Positions 7,553 to 16,595 of a stretch of DNA of 64,000 nucleotides are shown here, in pieces; the first letter of the stretch is position 1, and each line of letters opens with the position of its first letter. This DNA is from Salegentibacter lacus (lineage in GTDB: Bacteria > Bacteroidota > Bacteroidia > Flavobacteriales > Flavobacteriaceae). The notes beneath the pieces were generated by a model. That model was not told where the DNA came from, ran no database searches, and worked only from the letters and a program-made list of their open reading frames with translations. The position numbers were made by a program, and so were the translations under genes. The DNA lies in the NCBI RefSeq assembly GCF_020164555.1, contig NZ_JAIQZB010000015.1:1-64000 (forward strand), in the 5' to 3' direction.

Positions 7553-8968
7553 TTACTTTTTATTTAGTTCCGCAAATTGAAAATAAGATTCTGCATTGTA
7601 ATAACAGATATCCTGAATTATTTTTCCAATCCATTCTATATCTTCAGGAAGTTCTTTATTTTCAATATCCTTTCCGAATAAATTACATAAAACGCGTCTG
7701 AAATATTCATGTCTGGGTACTGACAGAAAACTTCTACTATCGGTTAACATTCCCACAAAACAACTTATTAAGCCCATATTTGATAAGGAATTCAATTGTT
7801 TCTCCATCCCATCTTTTTGATCTAAAAACCACCAGGCAGAACCGTGCTGAATTTTCCCTTTTGGGGTATCCCCCATAAAATTCCCGGCCATAGTAGCCAT
7901 CACTTCATTATCTGAGGGATTAACATTATAAAGTATTGTTTTAGGTAAATGGTCCTTTTTATTCAGCGTGTCCAGAAACTTCGCCAAAGGTTTGGCCTGT
8001 TCTAAATCGCCAATACTGTCTACCCCTGCGTCTTTTCCTATTTGGTTAAGTAATTTTGAATTAGTATCACGCACAGGCCCCAAGTGCAACTGCATGGTCC
8101 AGTTTCTTTTGGCGTAAAATTCTCCCATTTTCACCAATAAAGCCGACTGATATTTCTCAGCTTCTTCAGTAGTAATTTCTTCCCCCGACAACTTCTTTCT
8201 CACTAAAGCATTTATCTCTTCTTCTGAAAAATCTTCAGCAAACATTCTCTCCAAACCGTGATCTGAAAGCCTGCATCCGTGTTGATGAAAATAGTCTATC
8301 CTTTTTTCTACTGCTTTGGCAAGGGAATTAAAATCTTCAATATTTATATTAGTTTGTTTACCAATTTTCTCTAAATAAGCTGAAAACTCATCATTTGAGA
8401 TATTAAGCAAGGCATCTGGTCTAAATGTAGGAAGCACTTTTACTTCAAACCCGTCTTCTGCAATTTTTTTATGATACTTTAGATCATCGGCAGGATCATC
8501 GGTGGTACAAACCACTTTTACATTCATTTTCTTCAGCAAATTCCTGGTAGAATATGCCTGAGTAGCAAGTAATGAATTACACTGATTGTAGATCTTTTTT
8601 GCATTCTTTTCGCTTAGCAAATCTGTTATCCCAAAATAACGCTGTAATTCTAAATGCGTCCAGTGATAAAGCGGATTTCTTAAAGTGTAAGGAATAGTCG
8701 CCGCCCATTTCTCAAATTTTTCTTCATCTGTACCATCTCCCGTGATGTATTTTTCTTCTATACCAAGGGTTCGCATTGCACGCCATTTATAATGGTCTCC
8801 GGCGATCCAGATTTCGGTCAGGTTTTTAAACTGTCTGTCTTCGGCTATATCTTCAACAGGCAAATGGCAGTGATAATCTATTATAGGCATATCCTTAGCG
8901 TAGCGCTCATAGAGCTCTTTCGCAAACCTATTTTCGAGAAGAAAATCTTCTTCAATAAAATTCGTCAT
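7553..8968 (-). CDS. uxaC: Glucuronate (uronate) isomerase
   Basis: Converts D-glucuronate to D-fructuronate (and galacturonate to tagaturonate) in the cytoplasm. The 471 residues span the whole family length. The metal-binding motif DYHCHLP lies near residue 31, and LHLGPVRD and the C-terminal DSRSFLSVPRHEYFRR region are characteristic of the amidohydrolase-superfamily uronate isomerases. It lies 21 bases after the GH3 gene and 3 before kdgK. With the SDR and UxuA proteins of the divergent operon it forms a complete glucuronate-to-KDG route. Confidence 0.97.
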   Translation of the reverse strand: MTNFIEEDFLLENRFAKELYERYAKDMPIIDYHCHLPVEDIAEDRQFKNLTEIWIAGDHYKWRAMRTLGIEEKYITGDGTDEEKFEKWAATIPYTLRNPLYHWTHLELQRYFGITDLLSEKNAKKIYNQCNSLLATQAYSTRNLLKKMNVKVVCTTDDPADDLKYHKKIAEDGFEVKVLPTFRPDALLNISNDEFSAYLEKIGKQTNINIEDFNSLAKAVEKRIDYFHQHGCRLSDHGLERMFAEDFSEEEINALVRKKLSGEEITTEEAEKYQSALLVKMGEFYAKRNWTMQLHLGPVRDTNSKLLNQIGKDAGVDSIGDLEQAKPLAKFLDTLNKKDHLPKTILYNVNPSDNEVMATMAGNFMGDTPKGKIQHGSAWWFLDQKDGMEKQLNSLSNMGLISCFVGMLTDSRSFLSVPRHEYFRRVLCNLFGKDIENKELPEDIEWIGKIIQDICYYNAESYFQFAELNKK

Positions 8969-8989
8969 TTAATTCAGTCTTTTCGGTTG

Positions 8990-11191
8990 TTATCTTAGGG
9001 TAAACACGGCTTCTTTAAACTGGGCTGCACCTAATTCAAGGCTTCGAGGAGAAGGGCTAGAACTTCCTATATAGATTTTGAACTCTCCTTTTTCTATTAC
9101 ACTTTCCCCTTCATTATTTACAAGCTCCATCATTTCAGGAGTGATTTCAAATTGAATTTCTTCGGAACTACCGGGTTCTAAATTCACCCTTTTAATACCA
9201 TAAAGTTGATATTTTGGAGCATCTACAGAAGTTTCCATATCTGAAACATACAACTGCACCACTTCTTCTGCCTCGCGACCTCCGATATTGGAAACCTCTA
9301 TGCTAGCCTCTAAATTTTGCCCTTTTCGTATTCTTTCCTTCGATAATTTTATATCAGAAAATTCGAATTCTGAATAACTTAATCCATAGCCAAAAGGATA
9401 CATTGGCTCTACATCCATATATTTATAAGTCCTTCCTTTCATCGAATAATCTTCATAAGGAGGAAGGTCATCTAAAGATTTAGGAAAAGTAATTGGTAAC
9501 CTGCCAGATGGAGAAACATCGCCAAAAATAATATCTGCAACCGCATTTCCACCTTCCTGCCCAGGATACCAAACCATTAAAACCGCATCGGCAAGCTCAT
9601 GCACTTCTTCCAGATTCATAGGGCTCCCTCCGGTTATTACAGCAATTACAGGGTTATCGCCGGCGGCTTCATTCAATTTGCGTAAATAATCCAGTTGATT
9701 TTCCGGAAGGTTATAATCTAGTCTATCTCCAAAAGTTTCTGAAGCTATAGATTCCCCTTCCTCTCCTTCCAATACTCCAGAGATTCCAAGTACCGCAATG
9801 GTTGCATCACTGTTTGCGGCATTTGGAGAAGCCCAATCCTGCGGGTTCGCGTTAGGTCTGTCTAATAAAGTTCCCTGACGATATTGCAACTGACTTTGAG
9901 GTTCAATTGCCCCGGCTATTCCTTCAATAATGGTAACCAGGTCGGGATTTACACCGTGGTAGTTTCCAAGCAGGATTTCAATACTGGTTGCATTTGGCCC
10001 AGTTATAAAATATTTCGCAAGATCATTCTTTAAAGGAAGGACTTCGTCATTCTTAAGCATTACGATAGACTTCTGTGCCGTCTCCCTGGCCAGTGCTCTA
10101 TGCTCACTGGTATTGATATCTTCTGCTGAAAGTTTTGAGTACGGATTATTTGAAGGAGAATCAAAAAGACCCAACTTAAATTTCGTTTTCATAAGTACGG
10201 CAAGTTGTTCGTCTATTTCTTCCTCGGTTACCAAACCTTGATTTACCGCTTCCACTAACGAAGGATAAACGCTACCGCAGTTTAGATTGACACCACTTTT
10301 TATTCCCAGAGCTGCGGCTTCTTCCGGTGTTTCTACCACATTATGCCCACCATAAAAATCTTCCAGGGCCCAGCAGTCACTTACAATATGACCTTTAAAA
10401 CCCCATTTTTCCCGAAGTACATCGGTAAGCAAATATTCGTTTGCACAACAAGGTTCCCCATTTGTAGCGTTATAGGCACACATAATAGTTTCTACATTCG
10501 CATCTACCAGGGCTTCAAAAGCCGGCAAATAGGTTTCCCATAAATCTTTTTGAGAAGCTACGGCATTAAATTCATGCCTTAATTTTTCAGGGCCGCTATG
10601 CACAGCGTAATGTTTTGCGGCAGCTGCAGTTTTAAGATATTTATCATCATCTCCCTGTAGGCCCTTTACAAACGCGACCCCTAATTTTGCCGTAAGAAAA
10701 GGATCTTCCCCGTAGGTTTCCTGTCCACGCCCCCAACGTGGGTCGCGAAAAATATTAATATTTGGTGTCCAAAATGTGAGTCCGCTGTATTGTCTTCTAT
10801 ATCCATTTTCTACGGCTGTATTATGATTCCCCCTGGCCTCATCTGAAATTGCGGAAGAAACCTCAAAAATCAAATCTTCATCAAAAGTAGCACCCATCCC
10901 AATAGCCTGAGGAAAAACTGTAGCTACTCCAGAACGGCCTATTCCGTGCAAAGCTTCGTTCCACCAGTTATACTCAGGAATACCCAAACGTTCTATCGCC
11001 GGACTATCATGCATCATTTGCATTGCCTTTTCCTCTAAAGTCAATCGATTGACTAAATCATCTACTCTCTCGTCTAAGCTCAGAGATTCATTATTAAAAC
11101 CAAAATTCTCCTCCTGTTCCTGAGCAGCTACCCCGCTGCAAAAGACAAAAGCAAAAACTGACAATACAATTCTCAATACGTTATTTTTCAT
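8990..11191 (-). CDS. GH3 beta-xylosidase/beta-glucosidase
   Basis: Secreted family 3 glycoside hydrolase of 733 residues. The ATG at 11191 is preferred to an upstream in-frame TTG because it gives a clean signal peptide (MKNNVLRIVLSVFAFVF to GVAAQ). Domains in order are the (alpha/beta)8 barrel with nucleophile D272 in IVSDCW, the alpha/beta sandwich (KNDEVLPLK onward) and a C-terminal fibronectin-III-like domain (YSEFEFSDI to the end). The family is mostly beta-glucosidase or beta-xylosidase, and its place at the head of the uronate operon in a xylan island favours xylosidase. The promoter region shared with GH67 carries two candidate LacI operators. Confidence 0.93.
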   Translation of the reverse strand: MKNNVLRIVLSVFAFVFCSGVAAQEQEENFGFNNESLSLDERVDDLVNRLTLEEKAMQMMHDSPAIERLGIPEYNWWNEALHGIGRSGVATVFPQAIGMGATFDEDLIFEVSSAISDEARGNHNTAVENGYRRQYSGLTFWTPNINIFRDPRWGRGQETYGEDPFLTAKLGVAFVKGLQGDDDKYLKTAAAAKHYAVHSGPEKLRHEFNAVASQKDLWETYLPAFEALVDANVETIMCAYNATNGEPCCANEYLLTDVLREKWGFKGHIVSDCWALEDFYGGHNVVETPEEAAALGIKSGVNLNCGSVYPSLVEAVNQGLVTEEEIDEQLAVLMKTKFKLGLFDSPSNNPYSKLSAEDINTSEHRALARETAQKSIVMLKNDEVLPLKNDLAKYFITGPNATSIEILLGNYHGVNPDLVTIIEGIAGAIEPQSQLQYRQGTLLDRPNANPQDWASPNAANSDATIAVLGISGVLEGEEGESIASETFGDRLDYNLPENQLDYLRKLNEAAGDNPVIAVITGGSPMNLEEVHELADAVLMVWYPGQEGGNAVADIIFGDVSPSGRLPITFPKSLDDLPPYEDYSMKGRTYKYMDVEPMYPFGYGLSYSEFEFSDIKLSKERIRKGQNLEASIEVSNIGGREAEEVVQLYVSDMETSVDAPKYQLYGIKRVNLEPGSSEEIQFEITPEMMELVNNEGESVIEKGEFKIYIGSSSPSPRSLELGAAQFKEAVFTLR

Positions 11192-11254
11192 AATTATACA
11201 GGTTAAAAGTTGAGATGTCCTCAAAAAGGAGTCTTTTTCTTAAAAAAGTCCTAA

Positions 11255-11285
11255 CAAATAAAGGATAATTTTATCATAAACACAA
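11255..11285 (-). promoter_or_regulatory. Candidate promoter of the GH3-uxaC-kdgK-eda-TRAP operon
   Basis: On the minus strand TTG (11283-11285) and TTTATTTG (11255-11262, one mismatch to TAnnTTTG) are 20 bases apart. The TTG is part of the operator at 11283-11292, so a bound repressor would block the -33 region. Confidence 0.4.
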
Positions 11286-11292
11286 CCGATTG
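11283..11292. promoter_or_regulatory. Candidate LacI operator CAACCGATTG
   Basis: Second copy of the CAANCGNTTG palindrome, in the divergent region between the GH3 and GH67 operons, overlapping the -33 element of the leftward promoter. Confidence 0.55.
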
Positions 11293-11303
11293 CATAAAAA
11301 ATT

Positions 11304-11333
11304 TTGATAGCATCCTTTTTTTGTCTAATTTTC
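11304..11333 (+). promoter_or_regulatory. Candidate promoter of the GH67 operon
   Basis: TTG at 11304-11306 and TAATTTTC at 11326-11333 (one mismatch to TAnnTTTG) with 19 bases between, followed 6 bases later by the operator copy at 11340-11349. Confidence 0.4.
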
Positions 11334-11339
11334 AACTCG

Positions 11340-11349
11340 CAATCGTTTG
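11340..11349. promoter_or_regulatory. Candidate LacI operator CAATCGTTTG
   Basis: Third copy of the CAANCGNTTG palindrome. It is placed 6 bases behind the GH67 operon's -7 box, the same offset as at the GH43 promoter (1849-1858). Confidence 0.55.
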
Positions 11350-11360
11350 ATAAAAATACA

Positions 11361-13505
11361 ATGAAGTTAAAAAATTATATTGCCTTAGCCCTTTTTAGCC
11401 TTTTCGCCTTCAACATTCAGGCCCAGCCGGGATATGAACTCTGGTTGGATTATAAAGAAATTGATGACAATACTTATAAGGAAAAATACAGTCCTTTTTT
11501 TACTGATATAGAACTTATTGGTAATTCTTCGACAATTAGCATTATTAAGGAAGAATTACAACTCGCTAAAACAGGTTTTGCTCTTGAAAATTTGAATTCT
11601 GATAGCAATTCAAAATTAATTGTTGGAATTCAGAATGTTTTGCCTTCAGGTATTAGAAGTCAAATTAATACTGAAAACCTGGGAGATGAAGGTTACACCA
11701 TTAATACTCTCAATAATGGAAAAACTCTTGTAATTAGCGGGAATTCAGATATAGCCCTTCTTTACGGAACCTTTGGGTTACTTCGTGAGATTCAGCAAAG
11801 AAATGATATTTCAGATTTAAATATTGAGGAAGAACCAAAAATTCAGAAACGTGTTCTTAACCATTGGGATAATTTAGACCGCACTGTAGAACGTGGTTAT
11901 GCGGGTTTTTCAATTTGGGATTGGCATCTTTTACCCGAACTCATCAAACCTGAATACAAAGATTACGCCCGTGCAAATTCTTCGATAGGAATTAACGGAA
12001 CGGTTCTTACCAATGTAAATTCCAACGCGTTAATTTTAACCCCACATTATATAGAAAAAGTAAAAGCCCTGGCTGAAGTGTTTCGACCTTACGGAATTCA
12101 GGTTTACCTTACGGCAAGGTTTTCAGCCCCAATTGAATTAGGCGATCTTGATACTGCCGATCCTTTAGATGAAAATGTTCGTGAATGGTGGAAAAATATA
12201 GCTAATGAAATTTATGCTGAAATCCCCGATTTTGGTGGCTTTTTAGTTAAAGCAGATTCTGAAGGCCAACCCGGCCCATTTCAATACGACCGAACCCACG
12301 TAGATGGCGCCAATATGTTGGCCGAAGCAGTTGCTCCCCACGATGGAATTATTATGTGGCGCGCATTTGTTTACTCAGAAGAAGACCCCGACGATAGGGC
12401 TAAACAAGCTTACGATCAATTTATTCCTTATGATGGTAAATTTGCCGATAATGTATTGGTACAGGTTAAAAACGGCGCTATAGATTTTCAACCTCGTGAG
12501 CCTTTTCATCCAATGTTTGGTGCGATGCCGGACACTCCCTTAATGATGGAATTTCAAATTACCCAGGAATACTTAGGCTTTAGTTCTCACCTGGTTTTTC
12601 TGCCTAAATTGTTTGAGGAAGTATTAGATGAAGATACTTATGCCGAAGGTGAAAATTCTACGGTAGCCAAGGTTATTGACGGTACGAATTCAAATAAAAA
12701 ATTAACGGGAATTGCAGGTGTTGCCAATATTGGAACCGAAAAAAACTGGACAGGGCATCCCTTTGGCCAGGCGAACTGGTACGGCTTTGGGAGATTGGCC
12801 TGGGATCCATATATGGATTCTGAAGATATCGCTCAGGAATGGTTAAAGATGAATTTTTCTAATGAGGAAGATTTTGTAAAACCAATGACCGATCTCTTAT
12901 TAGAATCTCGCGAAGCTGTAGTAAATTATATGACCCCTTTAGGCTTACACCATATTATGGCTACCAGTCACCATTACGGTCCCGGCCCCTGGGTAGATAA
13001 TCTTGGCCGGCCTGAATGGAATCCTGTATATTATCACAAAGCTGATAAAAATGGGATAGGCTTCGATAGAACAAGCTCTGGTAGTGATGCCCTAGCGCAA
13101 TATGCAACACCTATTGAAGAAAATTATAGCAATCCTGAAACCACTCCTGAAAAATATTTACTGTGGTTTCACCACCTTCCCTGGGATTACGAAATGAGTA
13201 ATGACAAAACACTTTGGGATAATATGGCTTTACATTATCAAAAAGGAGTTGAACAAGTGGAAGAAATGCAAGCTACCTGGAAAAACATGGAACAATATGT
13301 AAATAAACAAGAGTTTGAAAAAACTTCGAAGTTACTTGAAATTCAGTTGAAAGAAGCTAAATGGTGGCGGGACGCATGCCTGAGTTATTTTCAGCAATTT
13401 TCTGAGATGGAACTACCGGCAGAAGTACCTGAACCAGAACATAATTTAGAATATTATAAATCAATAGACCGTCCTTATGCACCAGGCATAAATCCATCCT
13501 GGTAA
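11361..13505 (+). CDS. GH67 alpha-glucuronidase
   Basis: Removes (4-O-methyl-)glucuronic acid from the non-reducing end of xylo-oligosaccharides. The ATG at 11361 (714 residues) is chosen over an upstream TTG because it starts a signal peptide, MKLKNYIALALFSLFAFNIQAQ. Comparing spacing with the Cellvibrio enzyme (292/365/393), the general acid is E301 (in DSEGQPGP) and the two carboxylates acting as base are D375 (GAIDFQ) and E403 (ITQEYLG), so the active site is intact. It heads the rightward operon with the SDR, uxuA, GH10 and GH115 genes and would supply free uronate to them. Confidence 0.96.
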   Translation: MKLKNYIALALFSLFAFNIQAQPGYELWLDYKEIDDNTYKEKYSPFFTDIELIGNSSTISIIKEELQLAKTGFALENLNSDSNSKLIVGIQNVLPSGIRSQINTENLGDEGYTINTLNNGKTLVISGNSDIALLYGTFGLLREIQQRNDISDLNIEEEPKIQKRVLNHWDNLDRTVERGYAGFSIWDWHLLPELIKPEYKDYARANSSIGINGTVLTNVNSNALILTPHYIEKVKALAEVFRPYGIQVYLTARFSAPIELGDLDTADPLDENVREWWKNIANEIYAEIPDFGGFLVKADSEGQPGPFQYDRTHVDGANMLAEAVAPHDGIIMWRAFVYSEEDPDDRAKQAYDQFIPYDGKFADNVLVQVKNGAIDFQPREPFHPMFGAMPDTPLMMEFQITQEYLGFSSHLVFLPKLFEEVLDEDTYAEGENSTVAKVIDGTNSNKKLTGIAGVANIGTEKNWTGHPFGQANWYGFGRLAWDPYMDSEDIAQEWLKMNFSNEEDFVKPMTDLLLESREAVVNYMTPLGLHHIMATSHHYGPGPWVDNLGRPEWNPVYYHKADKNGIGFDRTSSGSDALAQYATPIEENYSNPETTPEKYLLWFHHLPWDYEMSNDKTLWDNMALHYQKGVEQVEEMQATWKNMEQYVNKQEFEKTSKLLEIQLKEAKWWRDACLSYFQQFSEMELPAEVPEPEHNLEYYKSIDRPYAPGINPSW

Positions 13506-13523
13506 TAAAAAAACAACCAAAAA

Positions 13524-14267
13524 ATGACCAAACAGTTAACAGCAATCGTAACCGGTGCAAACGCCGGACTCGGTTTTGCCACAGCCAAAAAATTCTGTGA
13601 AAAAGGAATTAAAACTTACGTAAACGGAAGAAATAAAGAAAAGACCGAAGAGGCCTGTAAAGAATTAGGCGAAAACGCCATACCCTTTATTCTGGATCTT
13701 AATGATCTAGATCAAATTCCCACAGCGATAGAAAAGATTGGGCAGGAAGCTGAAAGCATTGACATCCTAGTAAATAATGCCGGGATTAATATGAAAAAAG
13801 AATTCCTGGAAGTAACCAACGAAGAATTTCAGAATATTTTACACACCAATGTCGTAGGGCTTTTTGCAATAAGTCGTGAAGTTGCCAAAATAATGAAAAA
13901 GCAAAATTCAGGAAGTATTATTAATATCAGTTCTATGGCTGCGCAATATGGTATTCCTAAAGTTATCGCTTATTCAGCTAGTAAAACTGCAGTTGATGGG
14001 ATGACGCGTGCCATGGCCGTAGATTTAGCGCAATTCGGGATTCGTGTAAATGCGGTGGCACCCGGTTTTATTGAAACCAATATGTCACGAAAAGCTTTGA
14101 ATAACGATCCTGAAAGAAAAAATAAGGTTTTATCCAGGACACCCATGGGTAAATTAGGACAACCTTCAGATATTGGAGATGCAGTATATTATTTCGCAAC
14201 TTCAGAATCGGCTTTTGTTACAGGAACTATTTTACCGGTAGATGGTGGAAATTCAATAGGATTTTAG
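13524..14267 (+). CDS. SDR oxidoreductase, probable fructuronate reductase
   Basis: Short-chain dehydrogenase of 247 residues, cytoplasmic. Cofactor motif TGANAGLG near residue 11, NNAG near 86, catalytic Ser in INISSMA and Tyr/Lys in YSASK near 155. It lies between GH67 and uxuA with a 1-base gap to uxuA. The pathway needs reduction of D-fructuronate to D-mannonate and no UxuB-type long-chain mannonate oxidoreductase is present, so this enzyme very likely does that step. By similarity alone it would be called gluconate 5-dehydrogenase-like. Confidence 0.85.
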   Translation: MTKQLTAIVTGANAGLGFATAKKFCEKGIKTYVNGRNKEKTEEACKELGENAIPFILDLNDLDQIPTAIEKIGQEAESIDILVNNAGINMKKEFLEVTNEEFQNILHTNVVGLFAISREVAKIMKKQNSGSIINISSMAAQYGIPKVIAYSASKTAVDGMTRAMAVDLAQFGIRVNAVAPGFIETNMSRKALNNDPERKNKVLSRTPMGKLGQPSDIGDAVYYFATSESAFVTGTILPVDGGNSIGF

Positions 14268-14268
14268 G

Positions 14269-15438
14269 ATGATTTCAATGCAACAAACAATGCGATGGTA
14301 CGGCCCAAACGACGTACTATCGCTAAAAGATTTAAAACAGGCCGGAATAAGTGGAATTGTTACCGCTTTACACGAAATACCGGTAGGCGATATTTGGACC
14401 GAAGATGTCATTCTGGAACGAAAAAACTTAATTGAAAGTTTTGGAATGCAATGGAGTGTTATAGAAAGTTTGCCGGTGCACGAGGATATAAAAAAAAGGT
14501 CTGGCAACTATAAACAATACATTGAAAATTATAAAATAAGTCTTCAAAATATTGGCAAATGCGGCATTCCCGTGGTAGCCTATAATTTTATGCCAATCCT
14601 CGATTGGGTTAGAACCGATCATTTTCATGAGAATGAGGCCGGGGCGTCTGTATTAAAGTACGATCCTTTAAAATTCACCTATTTTGATCTGTTTTTATTA
14701 AAAAGAAAAAATGTAGAAGAAGATTATACTGAAGAGCAGATTTCTGCCGCTAAAGAATTAGGCAACAATCTTTCTTCGGAAGAAAAAGAGGAACTCTTTA
14801 AAAGCATTCTTTTAGGATTGCCGGGAAGCACCGAAAATTTCACTGCAAATGTCATTAAAGAACTCCTGGATTCATATTCACATATAACAGATGAAAGGTT
14901 ACGGGAAAATCTCGTTTACTTTTTATCTGAAGTCATCCCTACGGCTGAAAAAAGCAAAGTAAACCTGGCCATCCATCCAGACGACCCACCGTTTTCGGTA
15001 TTAGGTTTGCCCCGGGTGGTAAGCAATCACAAAGACCTGAAATTCATCTTTGCAAATGTAAAAAGTAAGGCTAACGGATTGTGTTATTGCACCGGTTCCT
15101 TAGGAGCCAATCCCGCTCACGACCTGCTTGAAATTTATGATGAATTTGAAGAAAGAATTCATTTTTTACACCTAAGAAATGTAAAAAAGAAAGTTACCGG
15201 AGTGTTTATGGAATCTGATCATTTAGATGGAGATGTACCTATGGTAGATGTTGTAAAACGTATCGTAAACACCTTGCAAAAAAGAAATCAAAGCATCCCA
15301 ATGCGACCCGATCACGGATACCTGCACACTTTGGAAGCCGACAAAAATTATTATGCCGGCTATTCTTTTATAGGCAGGTTAAAAGGCCTCGCTGAACTGC
15401 GCGGACTCGAATTAGGACTACAGGAATCATTTAAATAA
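14269..15438 (+). CDS. uxuA: Mannonate dehydratase
   Basis: Dehydrates D-mannonate to 2-keto-3-deoxygluconate. 389 residues, full family length, cytoplasmic. N-terminal MRWYGPNDVLSLKDLKQAG, the HPDDPP metal-site segment and the C-terminal MRPDHGY motif are diagnostic of the UxuA family. The ATG at 14269 is one base after the upstream stop. A second in-frame ATG at 14278 is also possible. KDG produced here is taken on by kdgK and eda of the opposite operon. Confidence 0.97.
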   Translation: MISMQQTMRWYGPNDVLSLKDLKQAGISGIVTALHEIPVGDIWTEDVILERKNLIESFGMQWSVIESLPVHEDIKKRSGNYKQYIENYKISLQNIGKCGIPVVAYNFMPILDWVRTDHFHENEAGASVLKYDPLKFTYFDLFLLKRKNVEEDYTEEQISAAKELGNNLSSEEKEELFKSILLGLPGSTENFTANVIKELLDSYSHITDERLRENLVYFLSEVIPTAEKSKVNLAIHPDDPPFSVLGLPRVVSNHKDLKFIFANVKSKANGLCYCTGSLGANPAHDLLEIYDEFEERIHFLHLRNVKKKVTGVFMESDHLDGDVPMVDVVKRIVNTLQKRNQSIPMRPDHGYLHTLEADKNYYAGYSFIGRLKGLAELRGLELGLQESFK

Positions 15439-15444
15439 AAAACT

Positions 15445-16593
15445 ATGAATTCACTAAAAATACTTCAAAAATCGGTTTTTATTCTTGCTTTTGCCGCTGC
15501 GTTTACCGCCTGCAAATCCAATAACGATTCTGATGAAAAAGAGGCCAATACGGAAGAATCGGCTGAAATGGGTCTTAAAGACTATTATAAAGATTATTTC
15601 CCGATGGGTGTCGCGGTTGCCCCAAATTCTATTGAAGGTGAATCGGCTGAATTGATCAAAACGGAATACAACAGCATTACTCCGGAAAATGTGATGAAAA
15701 TGGGCCCAATTCATCCTGAAAAAGACAAATTTTATTGGAATGACGCCGATGCTCTTGCTGAATTTGCCAGGGAGAACAATATAAAAATGAGGGGGCACGC
15801 TCTGGTATGGCACCAACAAACTGGCGGTTGGATCTTTGAAAATAAGAATGGCGACCAGGTAAACAAAGAAGAATTACTGAAACGAATGAAGAATCACATA
15901 GATTCGGTAGTGCCGCGCTATTCAGATATTATCTATGCCTGGGATGTTGTAAACGAAGCCGTAGCTGATGATTCTACTAAGGTTTATCGGGAATCGGAAT
16001 GGCTGGAAATTGCTGGAAAAGACTATTTATTAAAAGCCTTTGAATATGCCAGGGAAGCCGACCCAAAAGCCAAGTTATTTTATAACGATTATAACGCAAT
16101 TATTCCCGAAAAAAGAGATAGGATTATTGAATTATTAAAATTTCTCCAGGAGAATGACGCACCCATAGACGGTGTTGGAATTCAGGGACACTGGTCAATT
16201 TATGGACCTTCTGAAGAAGAATTAAGAAAGGCATTAGACCTTTATTCAGAATTAGGTCTTGAAATTCAAATTACCGAATTAGATGTTTCTCTTTACCCCT
16301 GGGAAAAGGAACGTCGCGAACTTAAAAAAGGCGAATCAGATGAGTTTACTCCAGAACTGGAGCAAAAACAAATTGAAGCCTACGACATGTTTTTCAGGGT
16401 GTTCAGAGATTATAAAGACGTAATTACAGGCGTGACCTTTTGGAATATTTCAGACAAATATTCTTGGTTAGACACCTACCCTGTTGAAGCTAGAAAAAAT
16501 TACCCGCTTTTATTCGATGAAAATTTCGAACGTAAAAAAGCTTATGAAAAAGTGGTCGAATTCGAAACCCAACCCGAAACAAAAACCCCGTAG
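15445..16593 (+). CDS. GH10 endo-1,4-beta-xylanase, lipoprotein
   Basis: Cuts the xylan backbone. 382 residues with a lipoprotein signal (FTAC, Cys23) followed by an acidic linker rich in Asp and Glu (about 26-42), as seen in surface-exposed lipoproteins of this phylum. The single GH10 barrel has acid/base E171 (DVVNEAV) and nucleophile E278 (ITELDVS). It lies in the uronate operon between uxuA (6-base gap) and GH115 (2-base gap). A second GH10 enzyme is encoded at 61365-62519 in the xylan operon, so the two are probably under different regulators. Confidence 0.96.
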   Translation: MNSLKILQKSVFILAFAAAFTACKSNNDSDEKEANTEESAEMGLKDYYKDYFPMGVAVAPNSIEGESAELIKTEYNSITPENVMKMGPIHPEKDKFYWNDADALAEFARENNIKMRGHALVWHQQTGGWIFENKNGDQVNKEELLKRMKNHIDSVVPRYSDIIYAWDVVNEAVADDSTKVYRESEWLEIAGKDYLLKAFEYAREADPKAKLFYNDYNAIIPEKRDRIIELLKFLQENDAPIDGVGIQGHWSIYGPSEEELRKALDLYSELGLEIQITELDVSLYPWEKERRELKKGESDEFTPELEQKQIEAYDMFFRVFRDYKDVITGVTFWNISDKYSWLDTYPVEARKNYPLLFDENFERKKAYEKVVEFETQPETKTP

Positions 16594-16595
16594 AA

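Noticed and set aside
8984-8994. CGGTTGTTATC, identical to 11 bases next to the operator at the GH43 promoter
   Set aside because: Only half of the CAANCGNTTG palindrome is present, and it overlaps the GH3 stop codon within the operon. Probably coincidence.
11192-11224. Upstream TTG start for the GH3 gene
   Set aside because: It would place 11 residues before a normal signal peptide. The same applies to the TTG starts before GH67 (11304), CE1 (44427) and GH43 (56505).
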